The position numbers and the translations under genes are program-made. From Halothiobacillus neapolitanus (lineage in GTDB: Bacteria > Pseudomonadota > Gammaproteobacteria > Halothiobacillales > Halothiobacillaceae): DNA of 12,512 nucleotides. The notes beneath the pieces were generated by a model, which worked only from the letters and a program-made list of their open reading frames with translations, was not told where the DNA came from and made no database searches. The stretch covers positions 1-12,512 of the forward strand of contig DYLI01000040.1 of NCBI GenBank assembly GCA_020722165.1, read 5' to 3'. Of the stretch, positions 1-5,503 are shown in pieces. Position 1 is the stretch's first letter; the number at the start of each line of letters is the position of its first letter.

Positions 1-740
1 CGATTGCCGAGGCACAAACGCTGGGTGCGATGATGCTGTTTGGCGAAAAATACGGCGATGAAGTGCGCGTGCTGGATATTGGCACGAGCCGAGAGCTGTG
101 TGGCGGTACGCATGTGGCACGCACCGGCGACATTGGTCTGTTCAGTATTACGGCTGAGGGCGGTGTGGCGGCGGGCGTGCGTCGGGTTGAGGCCGTGACC
201 GGCGATAATGCGCTGGTCTACATGCAGGGCATGGAAAGTGCGCTCGGTGGTGTGGCGGATACACTCAAGGTGCTGCCCAAGGAAGTTCCGGCGCGGGTCA
301 ATGCGGTGCTCGATCAGGTACATAAACTTGAGCGCGAGTTGTCGGCGCTGAAAAGCCGCTTGGCCACGGTGCAGCGTGCCGAGCTGCTGCAACATGCGGT
401 TGAGGTCAATGGCGTATGGGTGTTGGCGGCAAGCATGGACGATGCGGACAGCGAAACCCTGCGTGAGTCGCTGGACAAGCTGCGCGACCGTCTGGTGAAT
501 GCCGTGATCGTGCTCGGAAGTGTGACCGAGGAAGGGCGCGTGCTGCTGGTGGCAGGTGTGACTGCCGATTTGACCAAGAAGGTTAAGGCGGGCGAACTGG
601 TGAATTTTGTGGCGCAACAGGTTGGCGGCAAAGGCGGCGGTCGCCCGGACATGGCACAGGCAGGCGGCACGCAGCCGGAAAATCTGCCCGCTGCATTGGC
701 GGGTGTGTTGGCGTGGACGCGGGAACGCCTTGCCACTTAA
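1..740 (+). CDS. alaS: Alanyl-tRNA synthetase, C-terminal part (5' end outside window)
   Basis: This is the 3' end of the enzyme that charges tRNA-Ala with alanine in the cytoplasm. The reading frame is open from base 3, so the gene starts before the window. About 246 residues remain of a protein that is usually about 870-880. The visible part begins in the editing domain. It carries the Zn-binding CGGTH motif (codons at 99-113), followed by the conserved RTGDIGLF and AAGVRRVEAVTG segments. A helical linker rich in Leu, Lys and Arg comes next, and then the C-Ala domain with its glycine-rich signature GGKGGGRPDMAQAGG near the end. The editing domain removes mischarged Ser and Gly. The catalytic domain cannot be judged here. 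The gene ends in TAA and is followed by a terminator hairpin. lysC comes next on the same strand, as in many gammaproteobacteria. Confidence 0.97.
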   Translation, partial: IAEAQTLGAMMLFGEKYGDEVRVLDIGTSRELCGGTHVARTGDIGLFSITAEGGVAAGVRRVEAVTGDNALVYMQGMESALGGVADTLKVLPKEVPARVNAVLDQVHKLERELSALKSRLATVQRAELLQHAVEVNGVWVLAASMDDADSETLRESLDKLRDRLVNAVIVLGSVTEEGRVLLVAGVTADLTKKVKAGELVNFVAQQVGGKGGGRPDMAQAGGTQPENLPAALAGVLAWTRERLAT

Positions 741-789
741 CTTTGCTGATTTTTTAAGGCTTTTTTATTAAACTGCCTAACTTAGTGAT

Positions 790-815
790 AACCCGCTTAG
801 GCGGGTTGTTTTTTA
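790..815 (+). terminator. Rho-independent terminator after alaS
   Basis: A perfect 7-bp stem (AACCCGC at 790-796, GCGGGTT at 801-807) encloses the tetraloop TTAG and is followed by a T-rich tract (GTTTTTTA). It should end alaS transcription before lysC, or reduce read-through into it. Confidence 0.8.
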
Positions 816-816
816 T

Positions 817-840
817 AAAACGTCTAACTATGACGTTTTT
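817..840 (+). terminator. Second, AT-rich hairpin with T-tract just before lysC
   Basis: AAAACGTC (817-824) pairs with GACGTTTT (832-839) around a 7-base loop. This is an 8-bp perfect stem that ends in a T run, directly after the first terminator and 27 bases before the lysC start codon. It may be a tandem back-up terminator or a leader structure of the lysC mRNA. The stem is weaker (3 G-C pairs) than the first one. Confidence 0.45.
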
Positions 841-866
841 ATGGCATTTAGAGTGGCATTGATGGC

Positions 867-2099
867 ATGGCATTGATTGTTCAAAAATACGGCGGAACCT
901 CGGTCGGTACGGTCGAGCGCATTGAAAAAGTCGCCGAGCGGGTGATGCGCTGGCGCGCGGCGGGGCATGACATTGTGGTGGTGACTTCGGCGATGAGCGG
1001 CGAAACCAACCGTTTGCTCGGCATGGCGAAGGGTATTGATGCGGATGCCGCCCCGCGTGAGTTGGATATGCTGGCATCGACGGGGGAGCAGGTGACGATT
1101 GCGTTGTTGGCGATTGCGCTGCAAAAACGTGGGCAGGAAGCGCGTTCGTACACCGGAGCGCAGGTGCGCATTTTGACTGACGACGCGCATACCAAGGCGC
1201 GCATTCGTGAGATTGATACCCAACGTATTCGTGATGATCTGCGTGCCGGGCGTGTGGTGGTGGTTGCTGGGTTCCAGGGCGTCGATGATGACGGCAATAT
1301 CACGACCTTGGGACGCGGTGGCTCGGACACCAGCGGCGTGGCCTTGGCGGCGGCATTAAAGGCTGACGAGTGCCAGATTTATACCGATGTGGATGGCGTG
1401 TATACCACCGATCCGCGTGTGGAGCCCAAGGCGCGCCGCCTGGAAAAAATCACTTTTGAAGAGATGCTGGAAATGGCCAGCCTGGGTTCCAAAGTGTTGC
1501 AGATTCGTTCGGTCGAGTTTGCCGGTAAATACAATGTGCCGCTGCGGGTTTTGTCGAGTTTTGATGAGGGTGCGTTTGAGGATCATCCCGGCACGTTGAT
1601 TACCTATGAGGAAAATGGGATGGAAGAGGCTTTAATTTCGGGCATTGCGTTTAATCGTGATGAAGCGCAGCTAACGATCAAGGGTGTGCCGGATGCGCCA
1701 GGCGTGGCCTACCGTATTTTGGGGCCGATTGCTGATGCCAATATCGAAGTCGATATGATCGTGCAGAACATTGGCGCGGATGGCACCACGGATATGACCT
1801 TTACCGTGCATCGTAACGATTACAGCAAAGCCATGGGCGTATTGCAGGGCGTGGCGACTGAGGTGGGCGCACGCCAGGTTGCGGGGCTTGCCAATATTGT
1901 GAAGGTTTCGGTGGTGGGCGTGGGTATGCGCTCCCATGCGGGCATTGCCAGTACGATGTTTGCTGCGTTGGCACGCGAGGGCATCAACATTCACATGATT
2001 TCGACCTCGGAAATTAAAATTTCCGTGGTCTTGGATGAGAAGTACCTTGAGCTTGCGGTGCGAACTTTGCATGAAGCCTTTGGGCTGGATAAAGCCTAG
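867..2099 (+). CDS. lysC: Aspartate kinase, monofunctional, with two ACT domains
   Basis: This enzyme phosphorylates L-aspartate to 4-aspartyl phosphate, the first step towards lysine, threonine, methionine and diaminopimelate. The 410 residues match the usual length of the monofunctional type. The kinase domain covers about residues 1-245, with the nucleotide-binding motif KYGGTSVG at 7-14, VVVTSAMSG at 37-45 and GRGGSDTSGVALAAAL at 149-164. Two ACT regulatory domains follow at about 265-335 and 345-405, including the conserved ISTSEIKISV segment (378-387), which is typical of lysine/threonine feedback-sensitive enzymes. The start gives the standard MALIVQKYGG N-terminus. Its ribosome-binding site is weak (GAGTGG at 851-856). 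A second, in-frame start with a good ribosome-binding site lies at codon 252 and is listed separately. No bifunctional homoserine dehydrogenase domain is attached. csrA follows after 79 bases. Confidence 0.97.
   Translation: MALIVQKYGGTSVGTVERIEKVAERVMRWRAAGHDIVVVTSAMSGETNRLLGMAKGIDADAAPRELDMLASTGEQVTIALLAIALQKRGQEARSYTGAQVRILTDDAHTKARIREIDTQRIRDDLRAGRVVVVAGFQGVDDDGNITTLGRGGSDTSGVALAAALKADECQIYTDVDGVYTTDPRVEPKARRLEKITFEEMLEMASLGSKVLQIRSVEFAGKYNVPLRVLSSFDEGAFEDHPGTLITYEENGMEEALISGIAFNRDEAQLTIKGVPDAPGVAYRILGPIADANIEVDMIVQNIGADGTTDMTFTVHRNDYSKAMGVLQGVATEVGARQVAGLANIVKVSVVGVGMRSHAGIASTMFAALAREGINIHMISTSEIKISVVLDEKYLELAVRTLHEAFGLDKA
1620..2099 (+). CDS. lysC: Possible internal start of lysC giving the ACT-only beta subunit
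   Basis: Within lysC, an in-frame ATG at codon 252 is preceded by GAGGA (1608-1612) at about 8 bases. Translation from it would give 159 residues made only of the two ACT domains. In Bacillus and Corynebacterium the aspartokinase gene is known to make such a beta subunit from an internal start near codon 250, and this forms an alpha2-beta2 enzyme. The position and the ribosome-binding site fit that arrangement. Use of the start here is an inference, because the codons between the kinase and ACT domains could resemble a ribosome-binding site by chance. Confidence 0.45.
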   Translation: MEEALISGIAFNRDEAQLTIKGVPDAPGVAYRILGPIADANIEVDMIVQNIGADGTTDMTFTVHRNDYSKAMGVLQGVATEVGARQVAGLANIVKVSVVGVGMRSHAGIASTMFAALAREGINIHMISTSEIKISVVLDEKYLELAVRTLHEAFGLDKA

Positions 2100-2114
2100 T
2101 ATCGACCGCTGGCC

Positions 2115-2141
2115 TTGACTCTGCTATGTTCAGCCTTATGC
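2115..2141 (+). promoter_or_regulatory. Weak candidate sigma-70 promoter for csrA
   Basis: TTGACT (2115-2120) is followed by TTATGC (2136-2141) with a 15-base spacer. The -35 box is good, but the -10 box and spacing are poor. csrA may instead be co-transcribed with lysC, because no terminator is seen between them. Confidence 0.25.
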
Positions 2142-2178
2142 GGTTTCATGGCAGATTGAGTAGCCCAAGGAGAGAACG

Positions 2179-2394
2179 ATGTTAATTTTGACCCGTCGTG
2201 TTGGTGAAGTGTTACGCATTGGTGATGATGTTTCGATCACCATTTTGGGTGTTAAAGGCAACCAGGTGCGTATTGGTATTGATGCGCCCAAAGATGTTGC
2301 CGTCCACCGCGAAGAAATCTACCAGCGTATCAAGCGCGAAGGGGATGCTGGCGATGTGCACGACGATCAATTCGAAGACGACGCGGCGCATTAA
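2179..2394 (+). CDS. csrA: Carbon storage regulator CsrA (RsmA), mRNA-binding protein
   Basis: CsrA is a small dimeric RNA-binding protein. It binds GGA-containing loops near ribosome-binding sites and changes translation or stability of mRNAs for carbon flux, motility and biofilm formation. The 71 residues begin with the near-invariant MLILTRRVGEVLRIGDDV and include GVKGNQVRIGIDAPKDVAVHREEIYQRIK, with the RNA-contact residues Arg4 and Arg44. The core ends near residue 54. The remaining tail is rich in Asp and Glu (GDAGDVHDDQFEDDAAH) and makes the protein about ten residues longer than the 61-residue E. coli form. A strong ribosome-binding site, AAGGAG (2167-2172), sits 6 bases before the ATG. 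It contains a GGA, so CsrA could bind its own mRNA, as known for E. coli csrA. The gene lies between lysC and tRNA-Ser, its usual place in this class. Confidence 0.97.
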   Translation: MLILTRRVGEVLRIGDDVSITILGVKGNQVRIGIDAPKDVAVHREEIYQRIKREGDAGDVHDDQFEDDAAH

Positions 2395-2422
2395 CTAAGG
2401 TTTTTGGTGGCACATTTTTTTC

Positions 2423-2451
2423 TTGCCAGAATAGCGATGTGCCGCTAGAAT
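2423..2451 (+). promoter_or_regulatory. Sigma-70 promoter of tRNA-Ser
   Basis: TTGCCA (2423-2428) and TAGAAT (2446-2451) are separated by exactly 17 bases, and each differs from consensus at one position. A GC-rich stretch (GCGCGAC) follows the -10 box, as expected for stable-RNA promoters under stringent control. Transcription would start only a few bases before the mature tRNA. Confidence 0.8.
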
Positions 2452-2461
2452 GCGCGACTTC

Positions 2462-2551
2462 GGTGAAATGGCCGAGTGGCTGAAGGCGCACCCCTGCTAA
2501 GGGTGTATGTGGGAAACTGCATCGAGGGTTCGAATCCCTCTTTCACCGCCA
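2462..2551 (+). tRNA. tRNA-Ser, anticodon GCU
   Basis: This tRNA reads the serine codons AGC and AGU. The acceptor stem pairs GGTGAAA (2462-2468) with TTTCACC (2541-2547), followed by discriminator G and an encoded CCA (2549-2551). The anticodon stem CACCC/GGGTG (2489-2493, 2501-2505) holds the loop CTGCTAA with anticodon GCT at 2496-2498. A long variable arm, typical of serine tRNAs, follows, and then the T arm GAGGG-TTCGAAT-CCCTC. The total of 90 bases is normal for tRNA-Ser. No second tRNA follows, unlike the Ser-Arg pair found in some pseudomonads. Confidence 0.97.
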
Positions 2552-2564
2552 TAATTTTGATATG

Positions 2565-2586
2565 ACCAAACTATTTATAGTCTGGT
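2565..2586 (+). other. Small hairpin downstream of tRNA-Ser
   Basis: ACCAAACTA (2565-2573) and TAGTCTGGT (2578-2586) pair at 8 of 9 positions around the loop TTTA. It lies between the CCA end and the terminator, so it could be part of the 3' trailer removed during tRNA processing. The function is not known. Confidence 0.4.
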
Positions 2587-2594
2587 TTATTTAG

Positions 2595-2628
2595 CCCTGA
2601 ATCATTAACGTGGTTCAGGGTTTTTTTT
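2595..2628 (+). terminator. Rho-independent terminator of tRNA-Ser
   Basis: CCCTGAATCA (2595-2604) pairs with TGGTTCAGGG (2611-2620), a 10-bp stem with one G-T pair and a 6-base loop. A run of eight T (2621-2628) follows. It terminates the rightward transcript. Confidence 0.9.
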
Positions 2629-2662
2629 GCCCGAAAGATTGGCGTGTGAAGTTATGTGCAAT

Positions 2663-2697
2663 AAAAAACCCCGGTCATTGAGACCGGGGTTTTGTTT
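2663..2697 (-). terminator. Terminator of the rpmB-rpmG transcript, probably bidirectional
   Basis: A 12-bp perfect stem (AAAACCCCGGTC at 2665-2676, GACCGGGGTTTT at 2682-2693) has a 5-base loop. On the minus strand it is followed by a T run, which suits the leftward rpmG transcript ending about 50 bases upstream. On the plus strand TTTTGTTT follows, so it can also act as a back-up terminator for the tRNA. Confidence 0.88.
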
Positions 2698-2746
2698 CGA
2701 CTATTTCAAGCACCAGAATTATTTAATATAACTTATTTAGGGTTAC

Positions 2747-2914
2747 TTATTTAATTTTGGCTTCTTTGAAGATGACGTGTTGACGCACGACGGGGTCGTA
2801 CTTGCGCATTTCCATTTTTTCAGGGGTGTTGCGCTTGTTTTTCTTGGTGGTGTAGAAAAAACCGGTGCCTGCGGAGGACACGAGTTTGATCTTGTCGCTA
2901 GCTGATTTTGCCAT
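2747..2914 (-). CDS. rpmG: 50S ribosomal protein L33 (zinc-free type)
   Basis: This protein of the large ribosomal subunit lies near the E site. The 55 residues begin MAKSASDKIKLVSSAGTGFF and end VIFKEAKIK. They align end to end with E. coli L33, which is also 55 residues long. There is no cysteine, so this is the C-minus paralogue that does not bind zinc. The ATG (plus-strand CAT at 2912-2914) lies 11 bases after the rpmB stop. AAGG, overlapping that stop codon, serves as ribosome-binding site. The gene is co-transcribed with rpmB from the promoter near 3226-3254 and ends before the strong terminator at 2663-2697. Confidence 0.95.
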   Translation of the reverse strand: MAKSASDKIKLVSSAGTGFFYTTKKNKRNTPEKMEMRKYDPVVRQHVIFKEAKIK

Positions 2915-2925
2915 GTTTGATTACC

Positions 2926-3162
2926 TTAAACTTTTTCGCCACGGGCGCGCATGTCGCTGAGAACTTGCTCAAGCCCCAGTTTGTCGATGACGCGCATACC
3001 ATTAGCAGAGACGCGCAGGCTGATGAAGCGCTTTTCAGTTTCCAACCAGAAACGGTGATGATGCAGGTTGGGGAGGAAGCGACGACGCGCCTTGTTGTTG
3101 GCGTGAGATACGGTGTTTCCCGTAATAACCGCTTTGCCGGTGACTTGGCATACTCTGGACAT
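2926..3162 (-). CDS. rpmB: 50S ribosomal protein L28
   Basis: This is a structural protein of the large ribosomal subunit. Its 78 residues equal the E. coli length. The conserved segments MSRVCQVTGK, RRFLPNLHHHRFW, EKRFISLRVSANGMRVIDK and the end MRARGEKV are all present. The ribosome-binding site AAAGG lies 9 bases before the ATG. It is the first gene of the rpmB-rpmG pair. The leader, about 57 bases long, contains a hairpin followed by five T (3182-3210), which is described separately. Confidence 0.97.
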   Translation of the reverse strand: MSRVCQVTGKAVITGNTVSHANNKARRRFLPNLHHHRFWLETEKRFISLRVSANGMRVIDKLGLEQVLSDMRARGEKV

Positions 3163-3181
3163 AATGAACTACCTTTGACTC

Positions 3182-3210
3182 AAAAATCTCCGGATCAAAC
3201 AGTGTCCGGA
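3182..3210 (-). promoter_or_regulatory. Hairpin with T run in the rpmB leader
   Basis: On the minus strand TCCGGA (3210-3205) pairs with TCCGGA (3194-3189) around a 10-base loop, then GA and five T. It could be a weak terminator for the upstream yjgR-like gene, or a leader element limiting rpmB expression. The stem is only 6 bp. Confidence 0.4.
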
Positions 3211-3225
3211 ATGCGAAAGCCCGCG

Positions 3226-3254
3226 ATTATACGCGATGTTTTCGGCGTGCTCAA
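3226..3254 (-). promoter_or_regulatory. Sigma-70 promoter of rpmB-rpmG
   Basis: On the minus strand TTGAGC (3254-3249) and a perfect TATAAT (3231-3226) are 17 bases apart. A GC-rich stretch (CGCGGGC) follows, as in growth-rate-controlled ribosomal promoters. It sits between the yjgR stop and rpmB. Confidence 0.85.
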
Positions 3255-3276
3255 GCTTGCAGCCCTGTTTTTGTGC

Positions 3277-4806
3277 TTATCGGCCACCCTTGCCGATGAT
3301 TGCCCCCATAACACCACGAATAATTTGCCGTCCGAGTTGGCTGCCCACGGCGCGCATGGTGCTTTTAATAAAGGCTTCCCCGGCAGATTCGCGGGTGCGC
3401 CCGCTTTGGTTTGAAGAGCCTCCGCCAAACAGGCCGTCGAGCAGGCCACCGGATGGTGCTTGCTCAGTCGGTTGGGATGACACTTTGGTGTTTGTGATAT
3501 TGGCAGCGGCTTCGGCTTGGTTGAGTGATGCTTCAGTGCGCTGTTTGAGAATTTCAAACGCGGATTCACGGTCAACCATTTTTTCAAACACGCCATAAAC
3601 ATTGGAGCTTTGAATGATGTGTGCGCGCTCCTCCGGGGTGATGGCGCCGATTCGTGAGCGTGGGGGTGCCACGAGAACGCGCTCCACTGGGTTGGGTGTG
3701 CCTTTGCTATCCAGGCAGGAAACCAGCGCTTCGCCCACGCCAAGTTGGGTGATGGCTTCGGCAGTGTTGAGCTTGGGATTGGGACGGAAGGTGTCGGCGG
3801 CCACACGAACGGCTTCTTGGTCGCGTGGGGTGAAGGCGCGCAGGGCATGTTGTACGCGGTTGCCAAGCTGACCAAGGATGGGCAGGGGCACATCCAGCGG
3901 GTTTTGGGTGATGAAATAAATACCCACGCCTTTGGAGCGAATCAGGCGCACGACTTTCTCTACAGTGTCGATCAGGACTTTGGGCGCATCATCAAACAGT
4001 AAGTGGGCTTCGTCGAAGAAGAACACCAGTTTGGGTTGCTCCATGTCGCCGGCTTCGGGAAGTTGTTCAAATAGCTCAGCCAAAAGCCAGAGCAGCAAGG
4101 TGGCGTAGAGTTGCGGCGAGTGAAAGAGTTTTTCGGCGGCTAGCACGTTGATGATGCCGCGCCCTTGCGCATCGGTTTGCAGCAGGTCGTCGAGGGTAAT
4201 GGCCGGTTCACCGAAAAGGTACGTGCCGCCAGCATCTTCGAGGGTGAGTAAGCCGCGTTGGATGGCGCCGACACTGGCGGCGGAGACGTTGCCATAGGTG
4301 GTGGTGAGTTCGCGCGCATGTTCGGCGACGTGCTGCATCAGCGCGCGCAGGTCTTTGATGTCGAGGAGCAGCAAGCCTTGTTCATCCGCCACGCGGAAGG
4401 CGATATTCAGTACCCCCGCTTGAGTCTCATTCAAATTGAGCAGGCGGGCAAGCAACAGCGGCCCCATGTCGGATATGGTTGTGCGCAAGGGGTGACCGAG
4501 TTCGCCGTAGACATCCCAAAAAACGACGGGAGAGGCTTCGAACTGGAAATCAGTTAGGCCGATTTTTTCGACGCGTTCGCGGATTTTTGGCTTGTTTTCG
4601 CCCGCTTGGCTTAGTCCAGCCAAGTCACCTTTGATGTCGGCGACAAACACCGGCGTTCCCATGCGGCTGAAGCCTTCGACGAGGGTTTGCAACGTGACGG
4701 TTTTGCCGGTGCCAGTCGCCCCGGCAATCAGGCCGTGACGGTTGGCCATGCGGCCTAAAAGATGGGCTTCTATTTCGCCTTTGCCAATAAAAATGTCGTT
4801 TTGCAT
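3277..4806 (-). CDS. yjgR: HerA/YjgR-like P-loop ATPase (DUF853)
   Basis: The product is a P-loop ATPase of the HerA/FtsK superfamily, similar along its length to E. coli YjgR, whose cellular job is not established. The 509 residues have Walker A GATGTGKT at 29-36, a conserved VADIKGDLAGLSQAG at 55-69, Walker B LVFFFDEAH at 260-268 (Asp265, Glu266) and a sensor-like FITQNP at 298-303. The stretch LGQLGNRVQHALRAFTPRD at 311-329 is strongly conserved. The C-terminal part (about 425-509) is low in complexity, with an Ala/Gln-rich linker and a Gly-rich segment, and ends in the family-typical IIRGVMGAIIGKGGR. HerA relatives translocate DNA with the nuclease NurA, but no nurA-like gene is nearby, so that role should not be assumed. 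No clear ribosome-binding site precedes the ATG. No other in-frame start upstream is convincing, and the start gives the expected short stretch before Walker A. It is divergent from the membrane protein gene at 4911. Confidence 0.93.
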   Translation of the reverse strand: MQNDIFIGKGEIEAHLLGRMANRHGLIAGATGTGKTVTLQTLVEGFSRMGTPVFVADIKGDLAGLSQAGENKPKIRERVEKIGLTDFQFEASPVVFWDVYGELGHPLRTTISDMGPLLLARLLNLNETQAGVLNIAFRVADEQGLLLLDIKDLRALMQHVAEHARELTTTYGNVSAASVGAIQRGLLTLEDAGGTYLFGEPAITLDDLLQTDAQGRGIINVLAAEKLFHSPQLYATLLLWLLAELFEQLPEAGDMEQPKLVFFFDEAHLLFDDAPKVLIDTVEKVVRLIRSKGVGIYFITQNPLDVPLPILGQLGNRVQHALRAFTPRDQEAVRVAADTFRPNPKLNTAEAITQLGVGEALVSCLDSKGTPNPVERVLVAPPRSRIGAITPEERAHIIQSSNVYGVFEKMVDRESAFEILKQRTEASLNQAEAAANITNTKVSSQPTEQAPSGGLLDGLFGGGSSNQSGRTRESAGEAFIKSTMRAVGSQLGRQIIRGVMGAIIGKGGR

Positions 4807-4910
4807 GGTTGTTTTATGGTTTGTTGAGATGAGTTGTGATTGTAGTGTGAAATGCCGTGCGTGGTATCTTTCTCAATTGTGTGACGGTTGATAATGCAAA
4901 GGTGGAGCTG

Positions 4911-5432
4911 ATGTTGGGTCGAATAGGTGCTTGGTGGGGTGTGTTGGGTGTCAGTCTGTTGATTGGCTGGGCGGTGATGCGCCTTACGCCGATTGCGTTG
5001 GAAGCATGGGCGATGCCTTGGGGCTGGTTGGAGTGGGCGGTCGCGTTGCCTTGGCTGGTATTTATGTTGGTGGGTGAGGGCTATCGCGGCTTTCAGAAGG
5101 GTTTTGCTCCGCGTGTGGCGGCACGAGCGCGCTATTTGCGTGAACACCCGCAGTGGCTGCATGTGTTACTGGCTCCGGCGTTTTGCATGGGATTCTTTCA
5201 TGCGACTCGCAAGCGCATGATTGTGTCCTGGGCGGTGACTTCGGGCATTGTGTTGCTGATTTTGGCGGTACGCCTATTGCCGCAGCCGTGGCGCGGGATT
5301 GTTGATTTGGGCGTGGTGGCGGGTTTGACTTGGGGGCTGGTGGCGATTGTGCTGCGTGGTTTTCATGCGCTGACCGCGCCTACGTTTGATCATCCGGCTG
5401 AAACGCCGGAGAAGGCAGACGCGGTAGGCTGA
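4911..5432 (+). CDS. Conserved integral membrane protein, function unknown
   Basis: I do not recognise a named family. The 173 residues contain four or five hydrophobic segments, at about 8-30, 38-56, 82-97 (weaker), 103-123 and 130-149. A basic loop at 57-79 (GEGYRGFQKGFAPRVAARARYLREH) and the basic FFHATRKR at 95-102 should be cytoplasmic by the positive-inside rule. The tail (151-173) is polar. No catalytic motif is seen. I chose ATG 4911 because AAAGGTGGAG (4898-4907) lies just upstream. A GTG at 4857 in the same frame would add 18 polar residues but has no ribosome-binding site. The gene stands alone, divergent from yjgR, and ends at a strong terminator. An inner-membrane location is inferred. 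Confidence 0.8.
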   Translation: MLGRIGAWWGVLGVSLLIGWAVMRLTPIALEAWAMPWGWLEWAVALPWLVFMLVGEGYRGFQKGFAPRVAARARYLREHPQWLHVLLAPAFCMGFFHATRKRMIVSWAVTSGIVLLILAVRLLPQPWRGIVDLGVVAGLTWGLVAIVLRGFHALTAPTFDHPAETPEKADAVG

Positions 5433-5451
5433 TAAGTCAAGCTGCGCGCAT

Positions 5452-5485
5452 AAAAAAACCCGGCAATCCAGTGCCGGGTTTTTTT
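5452..5485. terminator. Bidirectional terminator between membrane protein gene and actP
   Basis: A 14-bp perfect stem (AAAAAAACCCGGCA at 5452-5465, TGCCGGGTTTTTTT at 5472-5485) has the loop ATCCAG. Seven A lead in and seven T lead out, so it works on both strands and ends both convergent transcripts. Confidence 0.93.
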
Positions 5486-5503
5486 GTTTAGGCGGTCAAC
5501 ATC

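Noticed and set aside
741..866. Lysine riboswitch upstream of lysC
   Set aside because: The 126-base gap is too short for the usual L-box of roughly 170 bases plus expression platform. It holds only two simple hairpins and no multi-helix junction.
2552..2746. A second tRNA gene after tRNA-Ser, as in some pseudomonads
   Set aside because: No acceptor stem, T-arm or CCA pattern is found; the stretch holds only hairpins and terminators.
2908..3414. Open frame of 168 codons on the plus strand
   Set aside because: It is antisense to rpmB and covers the rpmB promoter. The rpmB product is certain.
3195..3893. Open frame of 232 codons on the minus strand
   Set aside because: It overlaps the yjgR 3' half in another frame and is rich in Pro, Ser and Lys without any domain. 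It is a frame shadow.
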